Of a DNA stretch of 64,000 nucleotides, positions 18,569 through 27,772 are shown piece by piece. Source of the DNA: Actinosynnema sp. ALI-1.44 (GTDB lineage Bacteria > Actinomycetota > Actinomycetes > Mycobacteriales > Pseudonocardiaceae); assembly GCF_001984155.1 (NCBI RefSeq), contig NZ_MTQO01000053.1:868001-932000 (forward strand). Direction: 5' to 3'. The position numbers and the translations under genes were made by a program. How positions within the stretch are numbered: position 1 is the first letter of the stretch; every line of letters starts with the position of its first letter. Below the pieces are notes generated by a model that did not search any database, had not been told where the DNA came from, and saw only the letters and a program-made list of their open reading frames with translations.

Positions 18569-19402
18569 ATGGGCATTCGCAAGTACAAGCCGACGACGCC
18601 GGGCCGTCGTGGCTCCAGTGTTTCGGACTTCTCCGAGATCACCCGTGACTTCCCGGAGAAGTCGCTGGTCCGGCCGCTGAACAAGAAGGGCGGCCGCAAC
18701 GCGCACGGCAAGATCACCACCCGGCACAAGGGTGGCGGTCACAAGCGCGCGTACCGGCTGATCGACTTCCGTCGCAACGACAAGGACGGCATCCCGGCCA
18801 AGGTCGCGCACATCGAGTACGACCCCAACCGGACCGCGCGGATCGCGCTGCTGCACTACGCGGACGGCGAGAAGCGCTACATCATCGCGCCGGAGAAGCT
18901 GCGCCAGGGCGACCCGATCGAGAACGGCCCCAAGGCCGACATCAAGCCGGGCAACAACCTGCCGCTGCGCAACATCCCGGTCGGCACCGTGGTGCACGCC
19001 ATCGAGCTGCGCCCCGGCGGCGGCGCCAAGATCGCCCGCTCCGCGGGCGCCAGCGTTCAGCTGGTGGCTCGCGAGGGTTCGATGGCGCAGCTGCGCATGC
19101 CGTCCGGTGAGATCCGGATGGTCGACGTCCGCTGCCGCGCCACGGTCGGTTCGGTCGGCAACGCCGAGCAGTCCAACATCAACTGGGGCAAGGCCGGTCG
19201 GATGCGGTGGAAGGGCAAGCGCCCGACCGTCCGCGGTGTGGCCATGAACCCGGTCGACCACCCGCACGGTGGTGGTGAGGGCAAGACGTCCGGTGGTCGC
19301 CACCCGGTGAACCCGGCCGGTAAGCCAGAAGGCCGTACTCGTCGCCGGAAGGCGAGCGACCGGATGATCGTCCGTCGCCGCAAGACCGGTAAGAAGCGCT
19401 GA
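18569..19402 (+). CDS. rplB: 50S ribosomal protein uL2
   Basis: The 277-aa protein has [15 protein letters not shown] at its start and the RNA-binding segments typical of uL2. The C-terminal [16 protein letters not shown] loop contains the histidine long linked to peptidyl transferase centre function. It is required for subunit association. Spacing to its neighbours is 21 and 18 bases with purine-rich ribosome-binding sites. Confidence 0.98.
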   Translation: MGIRKYKPTTPGRRGSSVSDFSEITRDFPEKSLVRPLNKKGGRNAHGKITTRHKGGGHKRAYRLIDFRRNDKDGIPAKVAHIEYDPNRTARIALLHYADGEKRYIIAPEKLRQGDPIENGPKADIKPGNNLPLRNIPVGTVVHAIELRPGGGAKIARSAGASVQLVAREGSMAQLRMPSGEIRMVDVRCRATVGSVGNAEQSNINWGKAGRMRWKGKRPTVRGVAMNPVDHPHGGGEGKTSGGRHPVNPAGKPEGRTRRRKASDRMIVRRRKTGKKR

Positions 19403-19420
19403 GCAGGAAGGGAGTGAACC

Positions 19421-19702
19421 ATGCCGCGTAGCCTGAAAAAGGGCCCGTTCGTTGACGACCACCTGCTCAAGAAGGTGGACGTGCTGAACGAGTCCGGCAA
19501 GAAGACCGTCATCAAGACGTGGTCCCGCCGGTCCACGATCATCCCGGACATGTTGGGTCACACCATCGCCGTCCACGATGGTCGCAAGCACGTCCCGGTC
19601 TTCATCTCGGAGGCCATGGTCGGGCACAAGCTGGGCGAATTCGCCCCGACCCGCACCTTCAAGGGCCACATCAAGGACGACCGGAAGTCCCGCCGCCGCT
19701 GA
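19421..19702 (+). CDS. rpsS: 30S ribosomal protein uS19
   Basis: This 93-aa protein begins [19 protein letters not shown] and includes [28 protein letters not shown], quoted here as family landmarks in two parts. uS19 pairs with uS13 in the 30S head. It is preceded by AAGGGAGTGAACC. Length and sequence are ordinary. Confidence 0.98.
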   Translation: MPRSLKKGPFVDDHLLKKVDVLNESGKKTVIKTWSRRSTIIPDMLGHTIAVHDGRKHVPVFISEAMVGHKLGEFAPTRTFKGHIKDDRKSRRR

Positions 19703-19742
19703 GCGGCGCGCCTAGACACGAACCAGCAAGGGGTAAGCAGCG

Positions 19743-20180
19743 ATGAACGCCCGTGACGAAGCCGCGGTGGAGGAACTTCCTACCGCCGTGGCTCGGGCTC
19801 GCTACGTGCGCACCACGCCTATGAAGGCGCGCCGCGTTGTGGAGCTCATCAAGGGACGTAACGCCAGCGAGGCCCTGGCCGTGCTCCAGTTCGCGCCGCA
19901 GGCCGCCAGCGGTCCGGTTGCGAAGGTGCTCGCCAGCGCCATGGCAAACGCCGAGAACAACCTGAAACTCGACCCGGAGACGCTCTGGGTGAGCCAGGCG
20001 TATGTGGACGAGGGCCCGACGCTCAAGCGGTTCCGTCCGCGTGCGCAGGGCCGTGCGTACCGCATCCGCAAGCGCACCAGCCACATCACGGTCGAGGTCG
20101 TTTCGCGTCCGAAGCCCGAAGCGGCACGCAAGCCGGCCCGCAAGGCCGCGAAGACCAGTGAGAAGGGAAGTGCCAGCTAG
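19743..20180 (+). CDS. rplV: 50S ribosomal protein uL22
   Basis: The 145-aa protein has [17 protein letters not shown] at the N-terminus and the beta-hairpin [18 protein letters not shown], which lines the exit tunnel near the macrolide site. A basic Ala/Lys tail of about 25 residues extends past the E. coli length, as is common in Actinobacteria. The TAG stop overlaps the rpsC GTG (TAGTG). Confidence 0.97.
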   Translation: MNARDEAAVEELPTAVARARYVRTTPMKARRVVELIKGRNASEALAVLQFAPQAASGPVAKVLASAMANAENNLKLDPETLWVSQAYVDEGPTLKRFRPRAQGRAYRIRKRTSHITVEVVSRPKPEAARKPARKAAKTSEKGSAS

Positions 20181-21034
20181 TGGGTCAGAAGATCAACCCG
20201 CACGGCTTCCGCCTGGGTATCACCACTGACTGGAAGTCCCGCTGGTACGCGGACAAGCAGTACGCGGAATACGTGGCGGAAGACGTCAAGATCCGGAAGC
20301 TGCTGTCCAAGGGCATGGAGCGCGCCGGTATCTCCAAGGTGGAGATCGAGCGGACCCGTGACCGCGTGCGTGTGGACATCCACACCGCCCGGCCGGGCAT
20401 CGTCATCGGTCGCCGCGGCGCCGAGGCCGACCGCATTCGCGGTGAGCTGGAGAAGCTCACCAAGAAGCAGGTCCAGCTGAACATCCTCGAGGTCAAGAAC
20501 CCCGAGTCGGACGCCCAGCTGGTCGCGCAGGCAGTCGCCGAGCAGCTGTCCAACCGGGTGGCCTTCCGCCGCGCGATGCGCAAGGCCATCCAGTCGGCCA
20601 TGCGTTCGCCGCAGGTCAAGGGCATCCGGGTGCAGTGCGGTGGCCGTCTCGGCGGCGCCGAGATGTCCCGCTCGGAGCACTACCGCGAGGGTCGCGTCCC
20701 GCTGCACACGCTGCGCGCGGACATCGACTACGGCCTCTTCGAGGCCCGCACCACCTTCGGCCGGATCGGCGTGAAGGTCTGGATCTACAAGGGTGAAGTG
20801 GTCGGCGGGCGTCGCCAGCAGGACACCACCCAGAACACCCAGCAGGAGCGCGCTCCTCGTCGCGAGCGTCCGAACCGGGCTCGTCGTTCCGGTGCCTCCG
20901 GCACCACCGCGACCAGCACCGAGGCCGCCAGGGCCGCCGCCCAGGAGGCACGTTCGAGCGCCGCGACCGATGCCGCGCAAACGCCGTCCGAAGCCCCCGC
21001 GGCTCCGGAGGCCAAGGCAAACGGGGAGGGCTGA
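20180..21034 (+). CDS. rpsC: 30S ribosomal protein uS3 with low-complexity tail
   Basis: The 284-aa protein starts [14 protein letters not shown]. It has a KH domain with [14 protein letters not shown] near residue 72 and the C-terminal domain ending [18 protein letters not shown]. About 65 further residues are rich in Ala, Arg, Ser and Thr and are likely disordered. Such tails vary between actinobacterial genera. uS3 lines the mRNA entry site and has helicase activity. It is coupled to rplV by one base. Confidence 0.97.
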   Translation: MGQKINPHGFRLGITTDWKSRWYADKQYAEYVAEDVKIRKLLSKGMERAGISKVEIERTRDRVRVDIHTARPGIVIGRRGAEADRIRGELEKLTKKQVQLNILEVKNPESDAQLVAQAVAEQLSNRVAFRRAMRKAIQSAMRSPQVKGIRVQCGGRLGGAEMSRSEHYREGRVPLHTLRADIDYGLFEARTTFGRIGVKVWIYKGEVVGGRRQQDTTQNTQQERAPRRERPNRARRSGASGTTATSTEAARAAAQEARSSAATDAAQTPSEAPAAPEAKANGEG

Positions 21035-21037
21035 GCT

Positions 21038-21457
21038 GTGCTCATCCCACGCAAGGTCAAGCACCGCAAGCAGCACTCGCCGAAGCGCCACGGCGCCGCC
21101 AAGGGTGGCACCAAGGTCAACTTCGGGGAGTACGGCATCCAGGCGCTCGAGCCGTCGTACGTGACGAACAGGCAGATCGAGTCCGCCCGTATCGCCATCA
21201 ACCGGCACATCCGCCGTGGTGGCAAGGTCTGGATCCCGATCTTCCCCGACCGTCCGCTGACCAAGAAGCCCGCCGAGACCCGGATGGGTTCCGGTAAGGG
21301 TTCGCCCGAGTACTGGGTGGTCAACGTCAAGCCGGGTCGTGTGCTGTTCGAGATGAGCTTCCCGAACGAGGCAGTGGCGCGTGAGGCACTGCGCCGCGCG
21401 ATCCACAAGCTGCCGATGAAGTGCCGCATCGTGACGCGTGAAGGTGGTGACTTCTGA
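21038..21457 (+). CDS. rplP: 50S ribosomal protein uL16
   Basis: The 139-aa protein begins with GTG at [17 protein letters not shown] and contains the [15 protein letters not shown]-like loop and [13 protein letters not shown]. It contacts the A-site tRNA and 5S rRNA region. It lies three bases after rpsC, and its TGA overlaps rpmC as TGATG. Confidence 0.98.
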   Translation: MLIPRKVKHRKQHSPKRHGAAKGGTKVNFGEYGIQALEPSYVTNRQIESARIAINRHIRRGGKVWIPIFPDRPLTKKPAETRMGSGKGSPEYWVVNVKPGRVLFEMSFPNEAVAREALRRAIHKLPMKCRIVTREGGDF

Positions 21458-21705
21458 TGGCTGCCGGAGTGACGGCGTCAGAGGTGCGCGAGCTGACCGA
21501 GGAGGAGCTGGTGCTCCGTCTTCGCGAGGCCAAGGAGGAGCTGTTCAACCTCCGGTTCCAGATGGCCACCGGCCAGCTGGACAACAACCGTCGCCTGCGC
21601 ATTGTGCGGCGGGACATCGCGAAGATCTACACAGTGATGCGGGAGCGCGAACTGGGCTTGTCGGCTTCCCCTGACGAGACAGTTACGAACGAAGGTGCCG
21701 CATGA
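21457..21705 (+). CDS. rpmC: 50S ribosomal protein uL29
   Basis: The 82-aa protein has the two-helix uL29 pattern [24 protein letters not shown] and [23 protein letters not shown], shown as two segments. It sits beside uL23 at the tunnel exit. Its stop overlaps the rpsQ start as ATGA, so the two are co-translated. Confidence 0.97.
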   Translation: MAAGVTASEVRELTEEELVLRLREAKEELFNLRFQMATGQLDNNRRLRIVRRDIAKIYTVMRERELGLSASPDETVTNEGAA

Positions 21706-21989
21706 CCGAGCCAGCCCCCGAGACCACCGAGACCGAGGCGCGCAACCGCCGCAAGGTCCGTGAGGGTTACGTCGTGTCCGACAAGATGGACAAGACCGTG
21801 ATCGTCCGCCTTGAGCAGAGCAAGAAGCACCCCCGGTACGCCAAGGTCATGCGCACCACCAGCAAGGTGACCGCGCACGACGAGGAGAACAGCGCCGGCG
21901 TCGGCGACCGCGTTCTGCTCATGGAGACCCGGCCGCTGTCGGCCACCAAGCGGTGGCGACTGGTCGAGATCCTCGAGAAGGCCAAGTAA
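21702..21989 (+). CDS. rpsQ: 30S ribosomal protein uS17
   Basis: The 95-aa protein has an acidic N-terminal extension ([15 protein letters not shown]) before the conserved [19 protein letters not shown] and [22 protein letters not shown]. It is a primary 16S rRNA binder. It is the last gene of the S10 operon; a 68-base gap with a palindrome precedes the spc operon. Confidence 0.97.
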   Translation: MTEPAPETTETEARNRRKVREGYVVSDKMDKTVIVRLEQSKKHPRYAKVMRTTSKVTAHDEENSAGVGDRVLLMETRPLSATKRWRLVEILEKAK

Positions 21990-21991
21990 GA

Positions 21992-22035
21992 CAATAGCTA
22001 TTGACCGCGCGTGTCAGGTCGGAAATCTGCCACGC
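21992..22035 (+). promoter_or_regulatory. palindrome and hairpin in the S10-spc junction
   Basis: CAATAGCTATTG (21992-22003) is a perfect 12-bp palindrome. It is followed at 22009-22035 by a hairpin with GCGTG/CACGC and CAG/CTG pairs. TTGACC at 22001-22006 could be a -35 element, but no good -10 follows. The block may mark an internal promoter or an mRNA processing site between the S10 and spc operons. Confidence 0.3.
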
Positions 22036-22057
22036 CACAACGGGTCAGGGAGAGACA

Positions 22058-22426
22058 GTGATCCAGCAGGAGTCGCGGCTGCGCGTCGCCGACAACACCG
22101 GTGCCAAGGAAATCCTTTGCATCCGTGTTCTCGGCGGTTCGGGTCGGCGTTACGCGGGTATCGGCGACATCATCGTCGCCACCGTGAAGGACGCCATCCC
22201 GGGCGCCGGCGTGAAGAAGGGTGACGTCGTCAAGGCGGTCATCGTGCGCACCGCCAAGGAGCGCCGCCGCCCGGACGGTTCGTACATCCGGTTCGACGAG
22301 AACGCCGCGGTGCTCATCAAGAACGACACCGAGCCGCGTGGTACCCGCATCTTCGGCCCGGTCGGCCGCGAGCTGCGGGACAAGAAGTTCATGAAGATCA
22401 TTTCGTTGGCGCCGGAGGTGCTCTGA
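22058..22426 (+). CDS. rplN: 50S ribosomal protein uL14
   Basis: The 122-aa protein starts with GTG at [18 protein letters not shown], after AGGGAGAGACA; the open frame reaches further upstream without homology. It contains [24 protein letters not shown]. uL14 sits at the subunit interface and binds RsfS. It is the first gene of the spc operon. Confidence 0.98.
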   Translation: MIQQESRLRVADNTGAKEILCIRVLGGSGRRYAGIGDIIVATVKDAIPGAGVKKGDVVKAVIVRTAKERRRPDGSYIRFDENAAVLIKNDTEPRGTRIFGPVGRELRDKKFMKIISLAPEVL

Positions 22427-22428
22427 CC

Positions 22429-22746
22429 ATGAAGGTGAAGAAAGGCGACACGGTCGTCGTCATCGCCGGCAAGGACAAGGGTGCCAAGGGCAAGGTCATC
22501 CAGGCCTACCCGAAGGACAACAAGGTCCTGGTCGAGGGCGTCAACCGGATCAAGAAGCACACCAAGATCACCCAGACCCAGCGTGGCGCGCAGTCCGGCG
22601 GGATCGTGACCCAGGAGGCCCCGATCCACGTCTCCAACGTCATGGTCGTCGCCGACGGCAAGGCCGTCCGCGTCGGGTACGAGACCAACGACGAGGGCCG
22701 CAAGGTTCGAGTGGCCCGCGGCAAGGGCAACGGGAAGGAGATCTGA
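22429..22746 (+). CDS. rplX: 50S ribosomal protein uL24
   Basis: The 105-aa protein opens with the KOW motif ([20 protein letters not shown]) and continues with [12 protein letters not shown]. It is an assembly initiator of the 50S subunit. It is two bases from both rplN and rplE, so translation is probably coupled. Confidence 0.98.
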   Translation: MKVKKGDTVVVIAGKDKGAKGKVIQAYPKDNKVLVEGVNRIKKHTKITQTQRGAQSGGIVTQEAPIHVSNVMVVADGKAVRVGYETNDEGRKVRVARGKGNGKEI

Positions 22747-22748
22747 TC

Positions 22749-23312
22749 ATGACTACCGCTGAGAAGACCATCCCGCGGCTCAAGGCCCGATACCGCAGCG
22801 AGATCGCTCCGGCTCTGCACAAGGACTTCTCCTACGAGAACGTCATGCAGATCCCTGGCGTCGTGAAGATCGTCGTCAACATGGGTGTCGGTGACGCCGC
22901 CCGCGACGGCAAGCTGATCGAGGGCGCGGTCCGCGACCTGGCCACGATCACCGGCCAGCGCCCGGAGGTCCGCAAGGCCCGCAAGTCCATCGCGCAGTTC
23001 AAGCTGCGTGAGGGCATGCCCATCGGTGCGCGCTGCACGCTGCGCGGCGACCGGATGTGGGAGTTCCTCGACCGGTTGCTGACCATCGCCCTCCCGCGTA
23101 TCCGTGACTTCCGTGGCTTGTCGCCCAAGCAGTTTGACGGCAACGGCAACTACACGTTCGGTCTCAACGAGCAGTCGATGTTCCACGAGATCGACCCAGA
23201 CTCGATCGACCGTCCGCGCGGTATGGACATCACGATCGTGACCACCGCCGTCAACGACGATGAAGGCCGGGCGCTGCTCAAGCACCTGGGCTTCCCGTTC
23301 CGGGAGAACTGA
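22749..23312 (+). CDS. rplE: 50S ribosomal protein uL5
   Basis: The 187-aa protein shows [34 protein letters not shown] and FPEIDP-like [17 protein letters not shown]. It binds 5S rRNA and contacts the P-site tRNA. The gene lies three bases before rpsN. No odd features were seen. Confidence 0.98.
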   Translation: MTTAEKTIPRLKARYRSEIAPALHKDFSYENVMQIPGVVKIVVNMGVGDAARDGKLIEGAVRDLATITGQRPEVRKARKSIAQFKLREGMPIGARCTLRGDRMWEFLDRLLTIALPRIRDFRGLSPKQFDGNGNYTFGLNEQSMFHEIDPDSIDRPRGMDITIVTTAVNDDEGRALLKHLGFPFREN

Positions 23313-23315
23313 TCC

Positions 23316-23501
23316 ATGGCCAAGAAGGCACTGGTCCACAAGGCCGCGCAGAAGCCGAAGTTCAAGGTTCGCGGTTACACCCGCTGCCAGCGTTGCGGTC
23401 GCCCGCACTCCGTGTTCCGCAAGTTCGGCCTGTGCCGGATCTGCCTGCGGGAGATGGCGCACCGCGGTGAACTGCCCGGCGTGCGCAAGTCCAGCTGGTA
23501 A
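23316..23501 (+). CDS. rpsN: 30S ribosomal protein uS14, zinc-binding type Z
   Basis: This 61-aa uS14 has two C-x-x-C pairs (CQRC and CRIC) separated by [12 protein letters not shown], which form a zinc ribbon. It is the short type Z form expected in Actinobacteria; the cysteine-free paralogue used under zinc starvation is not in this window. A hairpin lies in the gap before rpsH. Confidence 0.98.
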   Translation: MAKKALVHKAAQKPKFKVRGYTRCQRCGRPHSVFRKFGLCRICLREMAHRGELPGVRKSSW

Positions 23502-23537
23502 AGGCGAACCCGCCTCTACCTCCCATTTCGCCGTAGG

Positions 23538-23556
23538 CCCCGCGTCGAACGCGGGG
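23538..23556 (+). promoter_or_regulatory. small hairpin between rpsN and rpsH
   Basis: CCCCGCG and CGCGGGG form a 7-bp stem around TCGAA in the 85-base gap before rpsH. uS8 regulates the spc operon in enteric bacteria by binding an mRNA hairpin near rplE. Whether this hairpin has a similar role is unknown. Confidence 0.25.
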
Positions 23557-23586
23557 AACCCCGGCGAGAAAGGTTGACAGGTCACC

Positions 23587-23985
23587 ATGACGATGACCGA
23601 CCCGATCGCAGACTTCTTGACCCGTCTGCGCAACGCCAACTCGGCGTACCACGATGAGGTCGTACTGCCGCACTCGAAGATCAAGGCGAACATCGCCGAG
23701 ATCCTCAAGCGCGAGGGCTACATCGCCAGCTACCGCGCCGAGCAGGGCGAGAAGTGCAAGAACCTGGTCGTCGAGCTGAAGTACGGCCCGAACCGTGAGC
23801 GCAGCATCGCCGGTCTCCGCCGCATCTCCAAGCCGGGTCTGCGGGTTTACGCCAAGTCGACCGGCTTGCCGAAGGTGCTCGGCGGACTGGGCGTGGCGAT
23901 CATTTCCACGTCGACCGGCCTGGTGACCGATCGACAGGCCAACAAGCAGGGTGTAGGCGGAGAAGTTCTCGCCTACGTCTGGTAG
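23587..23985 (+). CDS. rpsH: 30S ribosomal protein uS8
   Basis: The 132-aa protein begins [22 protein letters not shown] and ends with the conserved [19 protein letters not shown]. It is a primary binder of the 16S rRNA central domain. The start ATG follows AGAAAGGTTGACAGGTCACC. Size is standard. Confidence 0.98.
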   Translation: MTMTDPIADFLTRLRNANSAYHDEVVLPHSKIKANIAEILKREGYIASYRAEQGEKCKNLVVELKYGPNRERSIAGLRRISKPGLRVYAKSTGLPKVLGGLGVAIISTSTGLVTDRQANKQGVGGEVLAYVW

Positions 23986-24000
23986 GGGAGGAGAGCAGGC

Positions 24001-24540
24001 ATGTCCCGTATCGGAAAGCTGCCGATCACCGTCCCCGCCGGGGTCGATGTGAAGATCGACGGCCAGACGGTCAACGTCAAGGGGCCCAAGGGCACTCTGA
24101 CGCACACCATTGTCGAGCCGATCAGCCTCGAGCGCGCCGAGGACGGCACGCTGCAGGTCACGCGGCCCAACGACGAGCGCCAGAACCGTGCGCTGCACGG
24201 CCTGACCCGGACGCTCGTGAACAACCTCGTCGTCGGCGTCACCGCCGGGTACGAGAAGAAGCTTGAGATCCACGGCGTCGGTTACCGCGTCGCGCTCAAG
24301 GGCACCGAACTCGAGTTCCAGCTCGGTTACAGCCACTCGATCAAGGTGCCCGCGCCCGAAGGGATCACCTTCACGGTCGAGAACCCGACGCGGTTCTCGG
24401 TCAGCGGGATCGACAAGCAACTCGTCGGTGAGGTCTCGGCCAACATCCGCAAGCTGCGCAAGCCCGACCCGTACAAGGGCAAGGGCGTCCGCTACGCGGG
24501 CGAGAAGATCCGCCGCAAGGTCGGAAAGACGGGTAAGTGA
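24001..24540 (+). CDS. rplF: 50S ribosomal protein uL6
   Basis: The 179-aa protein has the two-fold uL6 repeat, with [17 protein letters not shown] at the start and [25 protein letters not shown] at the end, quoted partly. It lies near the sarcin-ricin loop. It is preceded by GGGGAGGAGAGC, the strongest Shine-Dalgarno of this operon. rplR begins one base after its stop codon. Confidence 0.98.
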   Translation: MSRIGKLPITVPAGVDVKIDGQTVNVKGPKGTLTHTIVEPISLERAEDGTLQVTRPNDERQNRALHGLTRTLVNNLVVGVTAGYEKKLEIHGVGYRVALKGTELEFQLGYSHSIKVPAPEGITFTVENPTRFSVSGIDKQLVGEVSANIRKLRKPDPYKGKGVRYAGEKIRRKVGKTGK

Positions 24541-24541
24541 C

Positions 24542-24943
24542 ATGAGCGAAGCAACCAGTACTAAGCGCAAGCCGGTGGGCAAGGACATCTCCACCCGCCG
24601 TCGCGTTGCCCGCACGCGTCGTCACTTCCGGCTCCGCAAGAAGATCAGCGGTACGCCGGCCCGTCCGCGCCTGGTCGTCAACCGGTCCTCGCGGCACATC
24701 ACCGTGCAGCTGATCGACGACCTGGCCGGTGTCACCATCGCCGGGGCGACCTCCTTCGAGGCCGACGTGGTCGCGGTGGACGGCGACAAGAAGGCCAAGG
24801 CCGCCAAGGTCGGTCAGCTGATCGCGGCTCGCGCCAAGGACAAGGGCGTCGACAAGGTCGTGTTCGACCGGGGTGGCTACGACTACCACGGCCGGATCGC
24901 GGCGCTCGCCGACGCGGCCCGTGAAGCGGGGCTGGAGTTCTGA
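24542..24943 (+). CDS. rplR: 50S ribosomal protein uL18
   Basis: The 133-aa protein starts at [13 protein letters not shown], one base after the rplF stop. It contains [19 protein letters not shown] and ends [10 protein letters not shown]. It binds 5S rRNA. The N-terminal 15 residues are an extension typical for Actinobacteria. Confidence 0.97.
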   Translation: MSEATSTKRKPVGKDISTRRRVARTRRHFRLRKKISGTPARPRLVVNRSSRHITVQLIDDLAGVTIAGATSFEADVVAVDGDKKAKAAKVGQLIAARAKDKGVDKVVFDRGGYDYHGRIAALADAAREAGLEF

Positions 24944-24983
24944 TGACCCAGACCCGAGCAATCGAGAACGGAAGGAACGCCTG

Positions 24984-25631
24984 ATGCCGGGACGTACACG
25001 GCAGGGTGGCGGCTTCGGCGGTCAGCAAGGCGGCGGTCAGGGCGGCAACGACCGCGGCGACCGTCGTGACCGCAGGGGCGGCCGCGACGGTGGCCGTGGC
25101 GGAGCGGCCCAGGAGAAGACCCCGCACCTCGAGCGCGTGGTCGCGATCAACCGCGTCGCCAAGGTCGTGAAGGGTGGTCGTCGCTTCAGCTTCACCGCCC
25201 TGGTGGTCGTCGGCGACGGCGACGGTCAGGTCGGCGTCGGCTACGGCAAGGCCAAGGAGGTGCCCGCCGCGATCGCGAAGGGCGTGGAGGAAGCCAAGAA
25301 GAACTTCTTCCGCGTGCCCCGGATCGCCGGCACCATCCCGCACCCCATCCAGGGCGAGGACGCCGCTGGCGTCGTGCTCCTGCGTCCGGCCAGCGCCGGT
25401 ACCGGTGTCATCGCCGGTGGCCCGGTGCGTGCCGTGCTGGAGTGCGCGGGTGTGCACGACGTGCTGTCGAAGTCGCTGGGCAGCGACAACGCCATCAACA
25501 TCGTGCACGCGACCGTTGCCGCTCTGAAGGGTCTGCAGCGTCCGGAGGAGGTGGCCGCCCGCCGCGGTCTGCCGCTCGAGGACGTCGCCCCCGCCGCCAT
25601 GCTGCGTGCCCGCGCACAGGCTGGAGCGTGA
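24984..25631 (+). CDS. rpsE: 30S ribosomal protein uS5
   Basis: The 215-aa protein carries a Gly/Gln/Arg/Asp-rich N-terminal extension of about 45 residues before [20 protein letters not shown]. It then shows the uS5 fold with [19 protein letters not shown]. uS5 guards decoding accuracy and mRNA entry. The start follows GAAGGAACGCCTG. Confidence 0.97.
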   Translation: MPGRTRQGGGFGGQQGGGQGGNDRGDRRDRRGGRDGGRGGAAQEKTPHLERVVAINRVAKVVKGGRRFSFTALVVVGDGDGQVGVGYGKAKEVPAAIAKGVEEAKKNFFRVPRIAGTIPHPIQGEDAAGVVLLRPASAGTGVIAGGPVRAVLECAGVHDVLSKSLGSDNAINIVHATVAALKGLQRPEEVAARRGLPLEDVAPAAMLRARAQAGA

Positions 25632-25632
25632 C

Positions 25633-25818
25633 ATGGCAAAGCTGAAGATCACCCAGGTCAAGAGCAAGATCGGCACCAAGCACAACCACCGCGAGTCGCT
25701 GCGCACCCTCGGGCTGCGCAAGATCCGCCAGAGCACGGTGCGTGACGACACCCCCCAGGTCCGCGGCCTGATCCACACGGTCCGCCACCTGGTGGTCGTC
25801 GAGGAGGTCAACGACTGA
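25633..25818 (+). CDS. rpmD: 50S ribosomal protein uL30
   Basis: The 61-aa protein begins [20 protein letters not shown] and contains [22 protein letters not shown] chose the ATG one base after the rpsE stop and not an upstream in-frame ATG inside rpsE. Its TGA overlaps the rplO start (TGATG). Confidence 0.97.
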   Translation: MAKLKITQVKSKIGTKHNHRESLRTLGLRKIRQSTVRDDTPQVRGLIHTVRHLVVVEEVND

Positions 25819-26261
25819 TGGCCATCAAACTCCATCACCTGCGCCCGGCGCCCGGTGCCAAGTCCGACAAGATCCGCGTCGGCCGTGGTGAGGGCTCCAA
25901 GGGCAAGACCGCCGGTCGCGGTACGAAGGGCACCAAGGCACGCAAGAACGTGCCCGCGCGCTTCGAAGGTGGGCAGATGCCCATCCACATGCGGCTGCCG
26001 AAGCTCAAGGGCTTCAAGAACCGCTTCCGCGTGGAGTACCAGATCGTCAACGTCGGCGACCTGGCCACGCTGTTCCCCGAGGGCGGCAAGGTCGGCATCA
26101 TCGACCTGGTCCAGAAGGGCGCGATCCGCAAGGGTCAGCTCGTCAAGGTCCTCGGCGACGGTGACGTCGCCGGTGTGAAGCTGGACGTGACCGTCCACGC
26201 TTTCTCCGGCAGCGCCATCGAGAAGATCACCAGCGCTGGTGGCACCATCACCAAGCTCTGA
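25818..26261 (+). CDS. rplO: 50S ribosomal protein uL15
   Basis: The 147-aa protein has [31 protein letters not shown]-type N-terminal landmarks, quoted here only as family markers up to the glycine-rich loop, and the core [16 protein letters not shown]. It is the last ribosomal gene of the spc operon here. A strong terminator follows directly, so secY is separated from the operon, unlike the usual rplO-secY arrangement. Confidence 0.97.
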   Translation: MAIKLHHLRPAPGAKSDKIRVGRGEGSKGKTAGRGTKGTKARKNVPARFEGGQMPIHMRLPKLKGFKNRFRVEYQIVNVGDLATLFPEGGKVGIIDLVQKGAIRKGQLVKVLGDGDVAGVKLDVTVHAFSGSAIEKITSAGGTITKL

Positions 26262-26275
26262 GCAGCACCACCGAC

Positions 26276-26306
26276 AAGGCCCGCCAGGTTCCGCCTGGCG
26301 GGCCTT
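26276..26306 (+). terminator. strong terminator after rplO
   Basis: A perfect 13-bp stem (AAGGCCCGCCAGG with CCTGGCGGGCCTT) and a five-base TTCCG loop lie 14 bases after the rplO stop. It closes the S10-spc transcription block before the inserted membrane protein and idi genes. Confidence 0.85.
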
Positions 26307-26354
26307 CTCGCTGTCGTGATCGGGCCGTGTCGTCCACCTGTCACGCTCGGTCCC

Positions 26355-27014
26355 ATGTGGCAACCACAGCGCCTCGGCGGCGCCCTGCTGTCCTTGGTCT
26401 CGGCGGTCCTGTTGCTCCTGGCGCCGTTCCTCCCGCTGTTCATCGGCAGCCTCAGTGCCAGGGGGACGGAATTCACCATGACCATCGACGGGTGGGGCTT
26501 CACGACCGACGCACCCCAGCGGATCGGCGCGATCGCGGTCAACGCGTACGGCCTGATCTTCTCGGCTGTGGTGCTGTTCGTCGCCACCGCCGTGGGCGTC
26601 ATCGGTGCGCGCAGGCTTGCCACGCCCCGCAACCGGCGGGCTGCCGCCGTGCTGACGGCCGTCGCCGCGGCTTTCACGCTCGGTGTGACCGTCGCGGTGC
26701 TGCCGCAGCTCACCAACTGGATCGACACGTTCCGGCCGGTCGGTCTCGCGTCGGCGACGGTCAACACGTCCATCGGCCTCGGCTTCTGGCTGCTGGTGCT
26801 GGGCACGGTGCTCGCACTGGCCGCGGCGGTCATCGCCGCCCTGCCGATCCGTGACCGGGAGCCGGTCACGCCCGCGTACGGCTTCCCCATGCCACTCGGG
26901 CACCAGGAACAGCCGATGCAGCCCGCTTACCAGCCCCAGCCTGCTGCCGAACCGGCCGAGCCCGCCGCCGAACCGGACAAGCCGGTCAACCCCGAGCGGC
27001 AATCGGACAACTGA
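26355..27014 (+). CDS. four-TM membrane protein of unknown function
   Basis: The 219-aa product starts at MWQPQRLGG and has hydrophobic segments near residues 8-32, 58-82, 93-115 and 138-162. A cytoplasmic-type Pro/Glu/Gln-rich tail of about 50 residues follows. I do not recognise a family. It lies between the rplO terminator and idi, a place where most Actinobacteria have only secY. The tail with PAEPAEPAAEPDKP is low complexity and probably disordered. Confidence 0.7.
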   Translation: MWQPQRLGGALLSLVSAVLLLLAPFLPLFIGSLSARGTEFTMTIDGWGFTTDAPQRIGAIAVNAYGLIFSAVVLFVATAVGVIGARRLATPRNRRAAAVLTAVAAAFTLGVTVAVLPQLTNWIDTFRPVGLASATVNTSIGLGFWLLVLGTVLALAAAVIAALPIRDREPVTPAYGFPMPLGHQEQPMQPAYQPQPAAEPAEPAAEPDKPVNPERQSDN

Positions 27015-27040
27015 CCGCGTGCCGGGGGAACAGATACTGT
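27011..27040 (+). promoter_or_regulatory. probable promoter of idi, giving a leaderless mRNA
   Basis: CTGACC at 27011-27016 and TACTGT at 27035-27040 are 18 bases apart. The idi ATG begins seven bases after the -10 element, so transcription would start at or just before the start codon. There is no Shine-Dalgarno sequence, which fits a leaderless transcript as is common in Actinobacteria. Confidence 0.45.
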
Positions 27041-27047
27041 CTGTGAC

Positions 27048-27605
27048 ATGGAGCAGGTCGTCTTGCTGGACGAGTCGGGGCGGGCCATCGGCACCGCGGA
27101 CAAGGCAACGGTGCACCATGAGCGGACGCCGCTGCACTTGGCGTTCTCCTCGTATGTCTTCGACGAGCGCAACCGTTTCCTGCTGACGCGCAGGGCGTCG
27201 AGCAAGAAGACGTGGCCGGGTGTCTGGACCAACTCCTGCTGTGGGCACCCGGCGCCGGGCGAGGCGGTGGGTGATGCCGTCGTCCGCCGGCTGCGGACCG
27301 AGCTGGGTCTCGATGTGGCGACGATCGATCTCGTGCTGCCGAAGTTCCGCTACCGGGTCGCGATGGCCGACGGTGTCGTGGAGAACGAGATGTGTCCCGT
27401 CTACCGGGTCACGGTCGCGGGCGACCCGACCCCCGACCCCAGCGAGGTCGACGACTTCGAGTGGGTCGACTGGCCGCCGAGCCGTGCGCTTTCCCCTTGG
27501 GCCGAACTGCAGTTGCCTCAGCTCAGGGCGCTCGGCGACGACCCGCGCGGCTGGCCGGCGGGCGATCCTGTCGATCTTCCGCCCGCGGCGAACGGAACCA
27601 TCTGA
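27048..27605 (+). CDS. idi: isopentenyl-diphosphate delta-isomerase, type I
   Basis: This 185-aa Nudix-fold enzyme has the type I IDI motifs TNSCCGHPAPGE (catalytic Cys in SCCGHP) and a glutamate-bearing block in VENEMCPVYRV, plus LTRRASSKKTWPGVW. It interconverts isopentenyl and dimethylallyl diphosphate in isoprenoid synthesis, in the cytoplasm, with metal. It supplies precursors for menaquinone, polyprenyl carriers and terpenoids. Its place between rplO and secY is unusual. A hairpin after the gene may separate it from secY. Confidence 0.95.
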   Translation: MEQVVLLDESGRAIGTADKATVHHERTPLHLAFSSYVFDERNRFLLTRRASSKKTWPGVWTNSCCGHPAPGEAVGDAVVRRLRTELGLDVATIDLVLPKFRYRVAMADGVVENEMCPVYRVTVAGDPTPDPSEVDDFEWVDWPPSRALSPWAELQLPQLRALGDDPRGWPAGDPVDLPPAANGTI

Positions 27606-27649
27606 TCTATGCGCCGGACGGGGGGTGCGGAGCCCCTATGTGAGGCTGT

Positions 27650-27655
27650 TAGAGT
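27650..27655 (+). promoter_or_regulatory. possible -10 element for secY
   Basis: TAGAGT lies 118 bases before the secY GTG and just before a stable hairpin. The sequence 17 bases upstream (TGCGGA) is a poor -35. I list it because secY, cut off from the spc operon by a terminator, needs its own promoter. Confidence 0.25.
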
Positions 27656-27662
27656 CGTGGAC

Positions 27663-27692
27663 ACGCTTCGGGACAAATGTGCCCCGAAGCGT
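27663..27692 (+). promoter_or_regulatory. 10-bp stem hairpin in the secY leader
   Basis: ACGCTTCGGG and CCCGAAGCGT form a perfect stem around a ten-base loop between idi and secY. A second perfect stem, CCGGCG-AAA-CGCCGG, follows at 27739-27753 just before the secY ribosome-binding site AGGAGG. They may act as an idi terminator and as leader structure controlling secY. Confidence 0.45.
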
Positions 27693-27772
27693 TCCTGGCT
27701 TGTGTTCCCGCCGGTGCAATTCACCGGCCCATCGTTCGCCGGCGAAACGCCGGTGACGCGAGGAGGTCTTGC

